Assembly: GCF_003412465.1 (NCBI RefSeq)
Contig: NZ_QTJV01000018.1
Coordinates: 59,578-123,577, forward strand
Direction: 5' to 3'
Origin: Chitinophaga silvisoli
GTDB taxonomy: Bacteria > Bacteroidota > Bacteroidia > Chitinophagales > Chitinophagaceae
DNA: 64,000 bases
Shown here: piece after piece, positions 10,137 through 18,902 of the stretch
Numbering within the stretch: the first letter of the stretch is position 1
Layout: every line of letters begins with the position of its first letter
Notes under the pieces: generated by a model
Database searches by the model: none
What the model saw: the letters and a program-made list of their open reading frames with translations, nothing else
Told to the model about the DNA's origin: nothing
Translations under genes and position numbers: made by a program

Positions 10137-11017
10137 AGATCTTCCAGTAAGCCCTCTCCTTTCTCATACCACATGATCTCTTTATCTTTCCTGAACCAGG
10201 TCATCTGCCGTTTCGCATATTGCCGGGTATGAATTACTACCAGTTCGGCCGCTTCCTTCAAATCTGTTTTCCCATCCAGGTAATCAAAGATTTCTGTATA
10301 GCCTACAGTCTGCAAAGCATTGTGAGTCCTGAATGCTGTCATTGATTTCACTTCGTCCACCAGGCCATCCTTCATCATCTGCCTGACTCTTGTCTCAATA
10401 TTAGCATGCAATTGCGGTTTCTCCAGTTCAATCCCCGTCTTGATAATTTCAAAATCCCGGTTGATTTTATTCCCTGTCCTGAACTCGAGGATGGATTTCC
10501 CGGTAGTTTCAATCACTTCCAAAGCCCGCATTAATCTTTGTGGATTCCGGGTCTCGCCTACATGATAAAACCGGGGGTCTTTGGCTTTGACAGCCTCCTG
10601 CAGCCAGCTTAACCCTTCCTGCTCATATTGTGCAATGATCTGTTGCCTGAGTGCTGCCGGGGCCGCAGGTATATCGTCAATGCCTTCACAGAAGGCTTTA
10701 ATATACAATCCCGTGCCACCGCATAATACGACAACATCATTGTTCCTCCACACTTCCTCTGCATATTGTAATGCCAATCGCTCAAAGATACCCGCATTCA
10801 CCTCTTCGCGAATGCTATGAGAATTGATAAAATAATGGGGGACTGCCGCTAATTCAGCCGGACCGGGCTTCGCCGTGCCTATGCTAATTTCTTTATAGCA
10901 CTGCCTGGAATCTGCTGATATTACCGCGGTGTTGAAATATTGTGCCACCTGCACAGCCATCGCCGTTTTACCGGCAGCTGTAGGACCTGCTATTACTATA
11001 ACTTTCTTATCGCTCAT
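10115..11017 (-). CDS. miaA: tRNA dimethylallyltransferase
   Basis: Transfers the dimethylallyl group from DMAPP to N6 of A37 in tRNAs reading UNN codons. P-loop GPTAAGKT at residues 11-18, the DSRQCYKEISIGTAKP substrate segment (~35-52), the GGTGLY motif and a C-terminal tRNA-contact region (TRQYAKRQMTWFRKD) are all present. 300 residues is the normal size. The stop codon sits inside a terminator hairpin. It is 23 bases downstream of the pRiA4b-ORF3-like gene and probably co-transcribed with it. Confidence 0.97.
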   Translation of the reverse strand: MSDKKVIVIAGPTAAGKTAMAVQVAQYFNTAVISADSRQCYKEISIGTAKPGPAELAAVPHYFINSHSIREEVNAGIFERLALQYAEEVWRNNDVVVLCGGTGLYIKAFCEGIDDIPAAPAALRQQIIAQYEQEGLSWLQEAVKAKDPRFYHVGETRNPQRLMRALEVIETTGKSILEFRTGNKINRDFEIIKTGIELEKPQLHANIETRVRQMMKDGLVDEVKSMTAFRTHNALQTVGYTEIFDYLDGKTDLKEAAELVVIHTRQYAKRQMTWFRKDKEIMWYEKGEGLLEDLKKRVGL

Positions 11018-11022
11018 GTATC

Positions 11023-11058
11023 TTAATACATGTCTTCATTTTAATACATGTCTTCATT
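11023..11058. repeat. Tandem 18-bp duplication over the 3' end of the acidic pRiA4b-like gene
   Basis: Two perfect consecutive copies of TTAATACATGTCTTCATT (11023-11040, 11041-11058). On the minus strand each copy encodes NEDMY plus a stop codon, so the last five codons and stop are duplicated head to tail. Confidence 0.9.
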
Positions 11059-11619
11059 GCCACCATCATCCATTCCTTCTTCATCACCTTCATTGTTATC
11101 ATCCTCCTCTCCTTCTTCTCCAAATCCATCTTCACTCATGCCTTCTTTATTCAGATCGTACTTCTCTTCCATCTCCACCAGTTTATCACCTACCAGTCCT
11201 TTAGTACCATACTGGCTGGGTGCCAATCCTTCTTTTCTCACGCAAAGCGGATAGGTCACTCTTGAATTTTCATCTTTGGATACCCCGATCAGTTCAACCA
11301 GGAATGTCCAGTTCTTCGCAAAATCATAGAGGTAAATAAACTTTTGATTAGGCGTTTTCACGGCAGCTCCGATGACAGTTTCCTCCATCAGTAATGGTTC
11401 TGCCTTGCGGACTACATTGTCTTTTTCGAGAATGATCTCCCTTCCCCGTTGCCAGTTGTCGTTGCTACGGAAAAAAGTCGCTTTATGTTTATTGTCAAAT
11501 TCGAATGACTGCAAAATGACTTGGTGGAATTGTAAAAATGTCTGGTCTGGTTTAATGGAAATATCCCTGTACACACTTTCATCTTCTTCCCAATAAACTC
11601 TGAATTTCAAAACAGGCAT
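11041..11619 (-). CDS. Plasmid pRiA4b ORF-3-like family protein
   Basis: 192 residues. The N-terminal ~125 residues match the pRiA4b ORF-3/IS1096-passenger fold pattern (FRVYWEED, VYRDI, FLQFHQVILQSFEFDN, YLYDFAKNWTFLVELIG). The C-terminal ~40 residues are strongly acidic (GEEGEEDDNNEGDEEG), probably unstructured. Biochemical role unknown in this family. It lies between miaA and cca among RNA-maturation genes, all on the same strand. A second, divergent family member is at 19294-19929 inside the island. Confidence 0.8.
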   Translation of the reverse strand: MPVLKFRVYWEEDESVYRDISIKPDQTFLQFHQVILQSFEFDNKHKATFFRSNDNWQRGREIILEKDNVVRKAEPLLMEETVIGAAVKTPNQKFIYLYDFAKNWTFLVELIGVSKDENSRVTYPLCVRKEGLAPSQYGTKGLVGDKLVEMEEKYDLNKEGMSEDGFGEEGEEDDNNEGDEEGMDDGGNEDMY

Positions 11620-11742
11620 GACAATAAAGGATTTTATTGAATAATTGGGTGCTTCCGCCTCCGGTTTTAATGTTAATATCTACTATATCAAACATCAAAC
11701 CTTAAAAATCAGAAACACCAGCACTTTACTAAATTAACATTT

Positions 11743-13194
11743 TTATTTAACTGGTGTCAAATCCATCTCTTTTGCTTTTTCCAGCAAAAAGGCATAAGCG
11801 GCATCGTAGGTATTGGGTATGACCCCATCCAGGATGGCTTCACGGATAGCATTTTTCAGATCGCCGACAGTTCTGCAGGGAGTGAGGTTAAAGGTTTCCA
11901 TGATCATCTCCCCTGTTACGGGTGGTTGCCAGTTACGCAGGCGATCATTCTCCTCGATCTCTTTCATACGCTGTCTTACCATCTCATAATCATCCAGATA
12001 TCTCCGCACCTTGGATACGTTTTTCGAGGTAATATCCGCCTCACAGAGCATCATCAGGGCTTCCACATCTTCTCCTGCTTCGAAGAGCAGGCGGCGTATA
12101 GCAGAATCAGTGATATTTTCTTTCGTCAGACTGATAGGCCGCTGGTGCAGTTCTACGAGTTTCTTAACAAAGCGCATGGGTTCATGGGTGGGCAGTTTCA
12201 GTCGCGAGAAGATGCGAGGCACCATTTTGGCACCAACCATCTCATGCCCGTGAAAGGTCCAGCCATGGCCCTGTTCATATCGCTTGGTTGCGGGTTTGCC
12301 AATATCGTGCAGCAGGGCTGCCCAACGTAACCAGAGGTCTTTGGTATTCCGGGAGATATTGTCGACTACCTGCAAGGTATGCGAAAAGTTCTCTTTATGC
12401 CGCTTGCCATCTACAGTTTGTACTCCGGCCAGATCGACCAGTTGCGGGAAGATGATCTTCAGGATACCGCTTTTGTACAAAAGGTTCAGGCCAACAGAAG
12501 GCGTTGTAGACAACATGATTTTATTCAGTTCGTCGGTAATACGCTCCTGCGAGATAATCTTAATGCGGTCTGCCTGCTCCCTGATAGCCTGGAAGGTATC
12601 GTCAGCAATGGTAAACTGCAATTGGGAGGCAAAGCGGATGGCCCTCATCATCCGAAGCGGGTCATCGCTGAAAGTCCGGGCAGGGGCCAGGGGGGTACGG
12701 ATGATCTTTGCGTCCATGTCCGCAAGGCCATTGAAAGGGTCTACCAGGCTGCCATAATCTTCTTCATTCAGGCTGATCGCCAGGGCATTGATGGTAAAAT
12801 CTCTGCGTAGCTGGTCGTCCTGGAGGGTACCCGGTTCCACATCGGGATTACGGGATTCCTGTCTGTAACTTTCTTTTCGGGCACCGACAAATTCAATCTC
12901 AAATTCATTCCACTTTACCTGTGCTGTGCCATAGGTTTTAAAGAAGCTTACTTTAGAATTTTCAAAGTAAGTAGCCACTTTGTGTGCCAGGGCGATGCCA
13001 TCTCCTACACACACTATGTCCATATCTTTAGTACGGCGGTTCAGCAGTTTATCACGCACGAAGCCTCCGATCAGATAGCAGGGCACGCCCAGCTCATGGG
13101 CTGCTAAAGCTATCTGCTCCAACACTTTACGTTCCTGTAGGGTACAGGGTATGTCAATAGGCTTTCTGCTGATCATATTTAAATAAAACGGCAA
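11743..13194 (-). CDS. cca: CCA tRNA nucleotidyltransferase / poly(A) polymerase family with HD domain
   Basis: Adds or repairs the 3' CCA of tRNAs. Head domain: GGFVRD (43-48) and DMDIV (catalytic D57 and D59). Then the NTase substrate and RNA-binding segments (RRDFTINALA). A C-terminal HD phosphohydrolase domain contains LLHDIGKP and HGHE. 483 residues suits the HD-containing family. Two ATGs are possible; the second, MISRKPID, seven codons in, may be the real start. CCA is not encoded in the tRNA-Leu genes of this window, so such an enzyme is required. Confidence 0.94.
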   Translation of the reverse strand: MPFYLNMISRKPIDIPCTLQERKVLEQIALAAHELGVPCYLIGGFVRDKLLNRRTKDMDIVCVGDGIALAHKVATYFENSKVSFFKTYGTAQVKWNEFEIEFVGARKESYRQESRNPDVEPGTLQDDQLRRDFTINALAISLNEEDYGSLVDPFNGLADMDAKIIRTPLAPARTFSDDPLRMMRAIRFASQLQFTIADDTFQAIREQADRIKIISQERITDELNKIMLSTTPSVGLNLLYKSGILKIIFPQLVDLAGVQTVDGKRHKENFSHTLQVVDNISRNTKDLWLRWAALLHDIGKPATKRYEQGHGWTFHGHEMVGAKMVPRIFSRLKLPTHEPMRFVKKLVELHQRPISLTKENITDSAIRRLLFEAGEDVEALMMLCEADITSKNVSKVRRYLDDYEMVRQRMKEIEENDRLRNWQPPVTGEMIMETFNLTPCRTVGDLKNAIREAILDGVIPNTYDAAYAFLLEKAKEMDLTPVK

Positions 13195-13300
13195 AAGTAG
13201 CTTTTTTTAGCCGATAGTCCATAGTATCGTCATCAGGGTTTGAGTAGTAGGGTAAAGTGCAGTCTATCAGCGACCTGGCACTACTTATCCAGATATAATA

Positions 13301-13876
13301 CTAGTCCCTGATGATTTGTAAAGTTCCATCTTTCAGCAGCTTAACAATCCGTGAAGGCTGGCGGGGGGTATGATCATCCTGCCGGTAGGACACGACGTAA
13401 TCTACTCCATTTTTAACAGCGGGATCAATATCTGCATAAAATGCAGGTGAGGGCTGGCCGCTCAGGTTGGCAGAAGTAGATACCAATGGTTTCCGAAGGC
13501 GTTTTACCAGGTGACGGCAAAAAGGGTCCTGCACGAGCCTGATAGCCACCGTCCCATCTTCATTGATCACGCTGGGTGCCAGGTCGAGGGCTCCTTCATA
13601 TATAACAGTGGTAGGTCTGTCAAAACCGGCGATCAGGTCAGCAATAGCCGGATCCGGGTGGGCGACATATTTAAGCAGGTCTTTCACATCAGCCAGCAAA
13701 ATTACCAGGCTTTTCTTTTCAGGGCGTTGTTTGAGTGCGAAGACTTTTTTAACGGCTTCTTCGTTGGTAGCATCGCAACCTATGCCCCAGATGGTATCTG
13801 TAGGATATAAGATCAATCCTCCGGTTCTCAGGGCGGCCAGTGAAGCCGTTACATCATTTTCGAAATCGGTCGTCAT
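13301..13876 (-). CDS. tsaC: L-threonylcarbamoyladenylate synthase (TsaC/YrdC/Sua5 family)
   Basis: Makes threonylcarbamoyl-AMP for the t6A37 modification of ANN-decoding tRNAs. The YrdC fold signature is visible: YPTDTIWGIGCDA (~23-35), KQRPEKKSLVILL (~49-61), and the STSANLSGQPSP substrate loop. At 191 residues it has only the YrdC domain (no Sua5 C-terminal extension), so TsaC- or YciO-like. It follows the glycosyltransferase gene by 22 bases on the same strand and precedes cca. Confidence 0.9.
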   Translation of the reverse strand: MTTDFENDVTASLAALRTGGLILYPTDTIWGIGCDATNEEAVKKVFALKQRPEKKSLVILLADVKDLLKYVAHPDPAIADLIAGFDRPTTVIYEGALDLAPSVINEDGTVAIRLVQDPFCRHLVKRLRKPLVSTSANLSGQPSPAFYADIDPAVKNGVDYVVSYRQDDHTPRQPSRIVKLLKDGTLQIIRD

Positions 13877-13898
13877 AAATTTATATCGCGTCTTATTA

Positions 13899-15029
13899 TT
13901 ATAAATTCCGGTACACCTTCATCACCTCAGCGGCACATTTATCTCTTGTAAACTTTTCTGCCTGTATGATTCCCTTTGCTTTTAATTCCTTTGTCAGCCC
14001 CGGGTTATTCACGACATCTTCCATTGCATTTGCAATAGTATCTGCGTTTGCCGGGTCAATATACAACGCGGCTTCTCCGGCGGTTTCACCAAAACAGGAA
14101 CCAAAAGAAGTAATTACAGGTGTGCGGCTCCACAAAGCTTCCAGGATTGGAATCCCAAATCCCTCAAAAAAAGAGGGATAGATCAATGCCTTCGCTCCCT
14201 GGTACAAAAGTGGTAAATCATCATAAGCGAATTTCACTGTATCATTTACCAGGATGACGCGATTTTGCAGCTCATGGGCGATAATAAAATCAATCACCTT
14301 CTTTTTATAACTACTCCCCCCTCCTACTACCAGCAGCGGCACATCTATTTTGCCTTTCAGCTGTACCATCGCCTGGAGAATGCCTAACAAATTCTTGCGT
14401 TCAATCAGGGATCCTACATACAAAAAATACTCCTTTGGAAAGTTATATTTCTCCAGCATCTGCGCAATTTCCGTATCACTGTGTTGCACACCAAATGACT
14501 CATCGCAACTTTGATAGGCTACTGCAATTTTATCGGCCGGTGTGTTATAATACGTAATCAGGTCCTGTTTAGTTTGCTCACTGATAGCAATCACTTTATC
14601 TGCATATTGGCAGGCATACTTTGCCTTTTTGCGATAGGTCTGCACATCAATGGGATTGTATTGTTCCGGGTTGCGTTCAAAGATCAGGTCATGCATGGTC
14701 ACCACACTTTTCACCCCGCTCTTATGAATGCCAAAAGGAATTTCGTGACTCAAACCATGATAAAGACCGATGCCTTGTTGTGCCAGTTCACCTACTACAT
14801 ATTTGCTGCGCCACAGGCCTTTCAGGAGGCGATGCAGTGGCTTTTGCGGCAGGATGGTAGTCATATTGCTGAAAGCAGCGGGATTGTACATCCCTGTTAG
14901 TTTAGGCGCATACAGGTAGTAATGGTGCTCCGGGTAATAGGTAGCCAAAGAACTGATCAGGGTCCGGCTATAATTGCCAAGACCTGTGTTATTCTGGAAA
15001 GCCCGTTTGGCATCGAAAGCAATGTTCAT
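13899..15029 (-). CDS. Glycosyltransferase family 4 (GT-B fold)
   Basis: 376 residues. The N-terminal Rossmann-like half contains the N-terminal glycine-rich start (FDAKRAFQNNTGLGNYSR), and the C-terminal nucleotide-sugar half contains GSLIERKN and the family EX7E motif (FFEGFGIPILEALWSRTP). Likely transfers a sugar such as mannose or glucose in envelope polysaccharide or glycolipid synthesis; donor and acceptor cannot be told from sequence. Cytoplasmic, no membrane segment. First gene of a probable GT4-tsaC unit divergent from dapD. Confidence 0.9.
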   Translation of the reverse strand: MNIAFDAKRAFQNNTGLGNYSRTLISSLATYYPEHHYYLYAPKLTGMYNPAAFSNMTTILPQKPLHRLLKGLWRSKYVVGELAQQGIGLYHGLSHEIPFGIHKSGVKSVVTMHDLIFERNPEQYNPIDVQTYRKKAKYACQYADKVIAISEQTKQDLITYYNTPADKIAVAYQSCDESFGVQHSDTEIAQMLEKYNFPKEYFLYVGSLIERKNLLGILQAMVQLKGKIDVPLLVVGGGSSYKKKVIDFIIAHELQNRVILVNDTVKFAYDDLPLLYQGAKALIYPSFFEGFGIPILEALWSRTPVITSFGSCFGETAGEAALYIDPANADTIANAMEDVVNNPGLTKELKAKGIIQAEKFTRDKCAAEVMKVYRNL

Positions 15030-15109
15030 AGAGTGGTTTAAAGGGTCGTAAAGGTAAGAAATATAAAATTCCCCCCTCTTTTACTATGTTTGTGAAAAAT
15101 TTCGATAAA

Positions 15110-15922
15110 ATGGAGCTACAAGAACTCATCCAGGCTGCCTGGGGAAACCGCAGCCTGCTACAGGAATCTACTTACAGCGATGCAGTCAAAGCTGTTATTG
15201 AAGCTGTAGATAAAGGAAAGCTCAGGGTAGCAGAGCCCACAGGAGAAGGCTGGAAAGTCAATGAATGGGTAAAGCAGGCGATCCTGATGTACTTCACTAT
15301 CCAACCCATGGAAACCATAGACCTCGCACCATTTGAGTTCTATGATAAAATGAAGCTGAAATCCAACTATAAAGAGCTGGGTGTACGAGTAGTACCTCAT
15401 GCGATTGCACGTTATGGTGCTTTCATCGGTAAGGGTGCGATCCTGATGCCTTCTTATGTAAACATTGGTGCGTACGTAGGCGAGTGCACCATGGTGGATA
15501 CCTGGGCAACGGTGGGTTCCTGCGCACAGATTGGGAAGAATGTGCACCTGAGTGGTGGTGTTGGTATTGGTGGGGTATTGGAACCGCTGCAGGCTAGTCC
15601 GGTGATCATCGAAGATGGTTGTTTCCTGGGTAGTCGTTGTATAGTAGTAGAAGGGGTGGTAGTAGAGAAAGAGGCGGTACTGGGTGCGAATGTGGTATTG
15701 ACAAAATCTACTAAGATTATCGATGTGAGTGGTTCTGAGCCTGTGGAGTATAAGGGTCGTGTACCGGCACGTAGTGTGGTGATTCCTGGTACTTATACGA
15801 AGAAGTTCCCTGCTGGTGAATACCAGGTGCCTTGTGCGTTGATTATTGGTCAGCGTAAAGAGTCTACGGATTTGAAGACGAGTTTGAATGATACGCTGAG
15901 GGAGTTTAATGTGGCTGTGTAG
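15110..15922 (+). CDS. dapD: 2,3,4,5-tetrahydropyridine-2,6-dicarboxylate N-succinyltransferase
   Basis: Succinylates tetrahydrodipicolinate in the lysine/diaminopimelate pathway. The N-terminal helical domain (MELQELIQAAW) is followed by a left-handed beta-helix of hexapeptide repeats (~100-210: GAFIGKGAILMPSYVNIG, GGVGIGGVLEP) and a C-terminal strand region. I chose ATG 15110 over 15086. Family members begin at MELQ, and the earlier ATG falls inside a -7-like element (TATGTTTG, 15085-15092), which would put the transcript start just before 15110. 270 residues is the normal length. Confidence 0.95.
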   Translation: MELQELIQAAWGNRSLLQESTYSDAVKAVIEAVDKGKLRVAEPTGEGWKVNEWVKQAILMYFTIQPMETIDLAPFEFYDKMKLKSNYKELGVRVVPHAIARYGAFIGKGAILMPSYVNIGAYVGECTMVDTWATVGSCAQIGKNVHLSGGVGIGGVLEPLQASPVIIEDGCFLGSRCIVVEGVVVEKEAVLGANVVLTKSTKIIDVSGSEPVEYKGRVPARSVVIPGTYTKKFPAGEYQVPCALIIGQRKESTDLKTSLNDTLREFNVAV

Positions 15923-15944
15923 GCGGGAAAGGTTTTTTAAGAGA

Positions 15945-15978
15945 AAGGCTGGGCTGATTAGTGCCAGCCTTTTTTTTG
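15945..15978 (+). terminator. Rho-independent terminator of dapD
   Basis: Stem AAGGCTGG / CCAGCCTT with an 11-base loop followed by T8, 22 bases after the dapD stop. Confidence 0.88.
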
Positions 15979-16054
15979 GGGTTTTCGTGCGGGGGGTGGA
16001 TGTGGTTTAATTGTGTAGGCGTAGGGGGTAGTTGGAAGATTTTTTTAAGAAAAA

Positions 16055-16085
16055 TTTGGAATAATGGGAAAAGGGGTTACCTTTG
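16055..16085 (+). promoter_or_regulatory. Bacteroidota sigma-ABfr-type promoter for tRNA-Leu
   Basis: TTTG at 16055-16058, exactly 19 bases, then TACCTTTG at 16078-16085. This matches the Bacteroidota consensus TTTG-N19-TAnnTTTG perfectly and ends 24 bases before the mature tRNA 5' end. Confidence 0.85.
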
Positions 16086-16109
16086 CAATCCCTTAACACG
16101 GAATCAGTT

Positions 16110-16193
16110 GCCCAGATGGCGAAATTGGTAGACGCACTGTGTTCAGGTCGCAGCGCTCGCAAGGGTGTGCTGGTTCGAATCCAGTTCTGGGCA
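16110..16193 (+). tRNA. tRNA-Leu (anticodon CAG), copy 1
   Basis: 84-nt class II tRNA: acceptor GCCCAGA/TCTGGGC, discriminator A, anticodon stem CTGTG/CGCAG with loop TTCAGGT giving anticodon CAG, long variable arm, T-arm CTGG-TTCGAAT-CCAG. CCA is not encoded. It is base-for-base identical to copy 2 at 56319-56402. It has a perfect promoter upstream and a terminator directly downstream. Its 3' end is the attachment point of the island that follows. Confidence 0.97.
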
Positions 16194-16273
16194 CAAAATG
16201 GCTCTGTAATCAATGATTGCAGAGCCATTTTTAGTTAGTGCTTGTCAATATTTCACAGGTTTTAACGCATTCT
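16181..16273 (+). repeat. Left direct repeat of island (tRNA 3' end plus terminator), attL-like
   Basis: 93-bp segment covering the last 13 bases of tRNA-Leu, the terminator hairpin and the following 40 bases. It recurs at 20621-20713 with 84 of 93 positions identical by eye, at a constant offset of 4,440 bp and no gaps. It marks the left edge of the inner island. Confidence 0.85.
16197..16233 (+). terminator. Terminator of tRNA-Leu copy 1
   Basis: Stem AATGGCTCTG / CAGAGCCATT closing an AT-rich loop, followed by TTTAG. The same hairpin is repeated at 20637-20673. Confidence 0.85.
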
Positions 16274-16287
16274 GGATCAAGTTGGTT

Positions 16288-16491
16288 TTCTGAGGAAATT
16301 AGTTTTTCCCGGGAATATCGAACCAATGATTTGTTTTTTGCCGATTGGAGAAGCTATAATCCAGCAGGTGGCTATGTTTTTTATAATTTCTACTCCATGG
16401 GAAATATTCCAGATAGTTATCCTTAGTTGATAGCAACTTCGATTTCCTCCTTTCAAGCGCTTCTATCTTCTTTAGTAGATCTGTCTTTATG
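16288..16491 (-). pseudogene. Relic of a large serine recombinase gene (3' end only)
   Basis: About 200 bp that aligns without large gaps to 56522-56730, the C-terminal coding part of the intact serine recombinase at 56284-57936. Shared blocks include ATATCGAACCAATGATTTG and TTCTATCTTCTTTA. On the minus strand the recognisable peptide IIGSIFP is followed by a frameshift. Everything upstream of this 3' piece (resolvase and zinc-ribbon domains) is gone. It lies immediately inside the left direct repeat, the place where the intact gene sits relative to the other tRNA-Leu copy. Confidence 0.8.
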
Positions 16492-16506
16492 GTACTACAC
16501 TCAGAA

Positions 16507-16808
16507 ATCGAGTAGGAAGTGATGGGGTAATTAATTCCCTCACTGTCCTCTCACACCACCGTACGTACCAACCAGTATATGGCGGTTTGCCAGAATAACT
16601 TAGTCTGTTGAGTTGTTTTCCGATTGTAGTGATTGGCGAACTCCCCGTATCCTTGCCCGGTAAAGTAAGCGCTATTCAAACCTGAAGAATTCGGAAATTT
16701 TATTTTTAAACGCACAGCTTAACCAGGTGTCCATTTTTATGTTGCAAATCAACTGCAAAGCTCATCCGTGACTTGCACCCTAGAGCTTATAACCATGCCT
16801 GGCACACA
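16507..16808 (-). mobile_element. Shrunken group II intron relic (5' end and domains V-VI, no intact maturase)
   Basis: On the minus strand the 5' boundary reads GTGTGTGCCAGGCATGG, a typical group II intron start. The other end holds a domain V-like hairpin with GTACGTACGGTGGT, then GTGAGAGGACAG, a domain VI-like hairpin and the common terminal CCTACTCGAT (16508-16516). Only about 300 bp lie between the ends, so nearly the whole reverse transcriptase is deleted. A short frame (YGEFANHYNRKTTQ) remains before the domain V hairpin. The 5' end abuts a gene terminator (16811-16838), which is the target preference of bacterial class C introns. Boundaries are approximate. Confidence 0.65.
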
Positions 16809-16810
16809 CA

Positions 16811-16838
16811 AAAAAGGTAGGCCATTAAGACCTACCTC
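16811..16838 (-). terminator. Terminator of the 16846-17592 gene, used as intron landing site
   Basis: Minus-strand stem AGGTAGG / CCTACCT with T6 following (A-run 16810-16815 on the plus strand). The group II intron relic begins at the end of the T-run. Confidence 0.8.
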
Positions 16839-16845
16839 ATAAAAT

Positions 16846-17592
16846 TCATTTCCTCTCTAACTCCTCAATCCTCCTCCTTTGTTCTTCCACCACCTTCCTC
16901 TGCTCTTCCTGCTCCCTCTTCATCTCTATTAAATATAACGTTAACTCCTCCACCTTCTGCAACAACACCTTATTCATCTCCCCAACATCAACCCCTTCCT
17001 TCTTCACCTCCGCCTCATCCGGCACTCCTGGCAAATGCTTATACTTCTTAATATACCCCGCTGTCTCCGCCAATGAAGGCAACTCATAATCCTCATCAAA
17101 AACAAAATCCGCCCAACTCGCCTGCGTAATCTTAATCTTTCTCGCTCCAATCACCCCTTCCACCGCTAACTTATAACTCCCGGTATTCGTAGTCCCAATC
17201 CCCAAATTCCCATTATCATCCAACCGCATTCTCTCCGTCCCATTATTCGTAGTAAACGTAATAAAACCACCGGTATAACTTCCCCCACGATAAAAGTTAA
17301 TCGAACTATTCAACCTGCCATAAAATTTATGCTCAAGTGAAAATGAATTACAAGGGCCGGGCTGCGTAACATAAGTATGAACTCCCAAATAAGACCCAGA
17401 ACTATCGCTATTGCCCTCGGGTAAACGCCCCAATACACTTGTCAACGTATTTAAACTAGCCGTCGCTACATCTAGATAGGCGCGGGGAAAGGTCGTTCCA
17501 ATGCCAACAGACCCACTCGCAGGGAATGTATTAGTTTGTGCTGATGCAGCAATAGAAACGCTACAAAAGGCTAACAACAAATAAAATTTCAT
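16846..17592 (-). CDS. Exported tail-fibre/autotransporter-stalk-like protein (GIGTT repeats, coiled-coil C-terminus)
   Basis: 248 residues starting at MKFYLLLAF, chosen over an ATG nine codons earlier because the signal peptide then starts at the N-terminus. It carries two copies of the VGIGTTxP-type motif (near residues 30 and 130) that recur in Bacteroidota exported proteins resembling phage tail fibres. A conserved block (SLAETAGYIKKYKHLPGVPD) corresponds to the region before S74-type chaperone ends. The last ~40 residues are Glu/Arg/Lys-rich coiled coil. Probably surface-exposed; binding partner unknown. Lies inside the 4.4-kb island and ends at a terminator carrying the intron relic. 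Confidence 0.7.
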   Translation of the reverse strand: MKFYLLLAFCSVSIAASAQTNTFPASGSVGIGTTFPRAYLDVATASLNTLTSVLGRLPEGNSDSSGSYLGVHTYVTQPGPCNSFSLEHKFYGRLNSSINFYRGGSYTGGFITFTTNNGTERMRLDDNGNLGIGTTNTGSYKLAVEGVIGARKIKITQASWADFVFDEDYELPSLAETAGYIKKYKHLPGVPDEAEVKKEGVDVGEMNKVLLQKVEELTLYLIEMKREQEEQRKVVEEQRRRIEELERK

Positions 17593-17897
17593 ATATAATA
17601 TTTTTTTATGTTCGCTCAATGTAAAACAATTTATAATGGATTTAATATTGATTTGGTAATTATTTTAATTTATACACACACCGAAGCACAGCAGTTGGTT
17701 AAACATGGCAGAAATAGAATTAAACGTCTTAAATGGACAATGGGTATCTAACCAATGCATATAATTATATAATAACTGTTAAAGATTAAATCGATGATAA
17801 CTACTCAATTTCAAATAAAACCAATATTCGTAGACTTGTAAATAGTCAAGAGCACACGCATTTAAATATTCGAGTTCTAAAACTGACTAAATAGATA

Positions 17898-18902
17898 TCA
17901 ATCAATCAAACTATTTTCCATTTCCTCAATAGTAGGAAGCTGCATTTTTAGACCTTCAGGAATTATTTCAGACAACTCAAAGGCACTCACTCCAATAGGT
18001 TTATTCATGTCACGAAGGGCGTATTCAACCTCTATTTTGTCTTTCATTCTACATAAAATGATACCAATTGACGCACTATCTGTTGGGTGTTTCAATTGGC
18101 TATCTACAGCCGATAGGTAAAAATTCAATTTACCGGCATATTCCGGCTTAAATTTCCCAGCTTTCAATTCAATTACTACATAACACCTAAGATGCAAATG
18201 ATAAAAGAGCAAATCCAGAAAATAATCAGCTTCATTTATTTCTAATTTGTACTGACGGCCAACAAATGCAAACCCTTTCCCCAGTTCCAACATAAAATCT
18301 GTTATTTTTTGGGTCAAAGCTTGCTCGATTTCACGTTCTTGAGCATCATCTTCCAACCCCAGAAAGTCAAAATGATACGGATCCTTCATACTTTCCACTG
18401 CAAGATCGGATTGTGGTTTAGGCAGTGTTACTTCAAAATTATGGTCCGCGTTACCTAATCTTAAATGGTAACTTCTATTAATATTAACCTCCAGAGTATC
18501 ACGGGACCATCCGTTTTTATGGCTGGCATTTGCATAAATAATGGCAATATCAATATCTTTAACTTTGGAAATCAATAGTCTTTGGTATGACCAAGGTAAT
18601 TGTGCCACAGGCTGTGGCACAAATTCAAATTGTTGTGAAAAAAATAGATACCACTGCCTTATCGTATATAAATTCCGACGGGAAAACCCATTTATTTGCG
18701 GGAAACTCAATTTTAAGTCAATCGGAAGCTGTTGAAGAAAGTTATCGCCCCACTTGAAATCTTTCTGTCATGCTACGATTTCACGCCCTAACTCCCAGTA
18801 AAGTTCAATCAGAACAATGTTGAAATTTTGGGCAGCTCTTAATTGGGACTGCTGAACTTTGTATTTAATTTGTGAAAGCCACGCTTGGTATTCCTTATTC
18901 AT
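17898..18902 (-). pseudogene. YhcG-type (DUF1016) PDDEXK nuclease gene interrupted by one in-frame TGA
   Basis: Reading from ATG 18902 gives MNKEYQAWLSQIKYKVQQ and continues to YWELGREIVA. A TGA (18768-18770) interrupts after 44 codons, then the same frame continues unbroken (QKDFKWGDNF, LSFPQINGFSRRNLYTIRQW) to the stop at 17898. The C-terminal half has the nuclease-like core: DLLFYHLHLRCYVVIELK and AGKFKPEYAGKLNFYLSAVD. Full length with the stop ignored is 334 residues, close to YhcG family length. A downstream ATG (18710) could still give a 270-residue C-terminal product. These proteins are often linked to restriction or mobile loci; here it is island cargo. Confidence 0.85.

Noticed and set aside
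16007..16228. 73-codon minus-strand frame over tRNA-Leu copy 1
   Set aside because: It is the antisense translation of the tRNA, a well-known spurious protein type.
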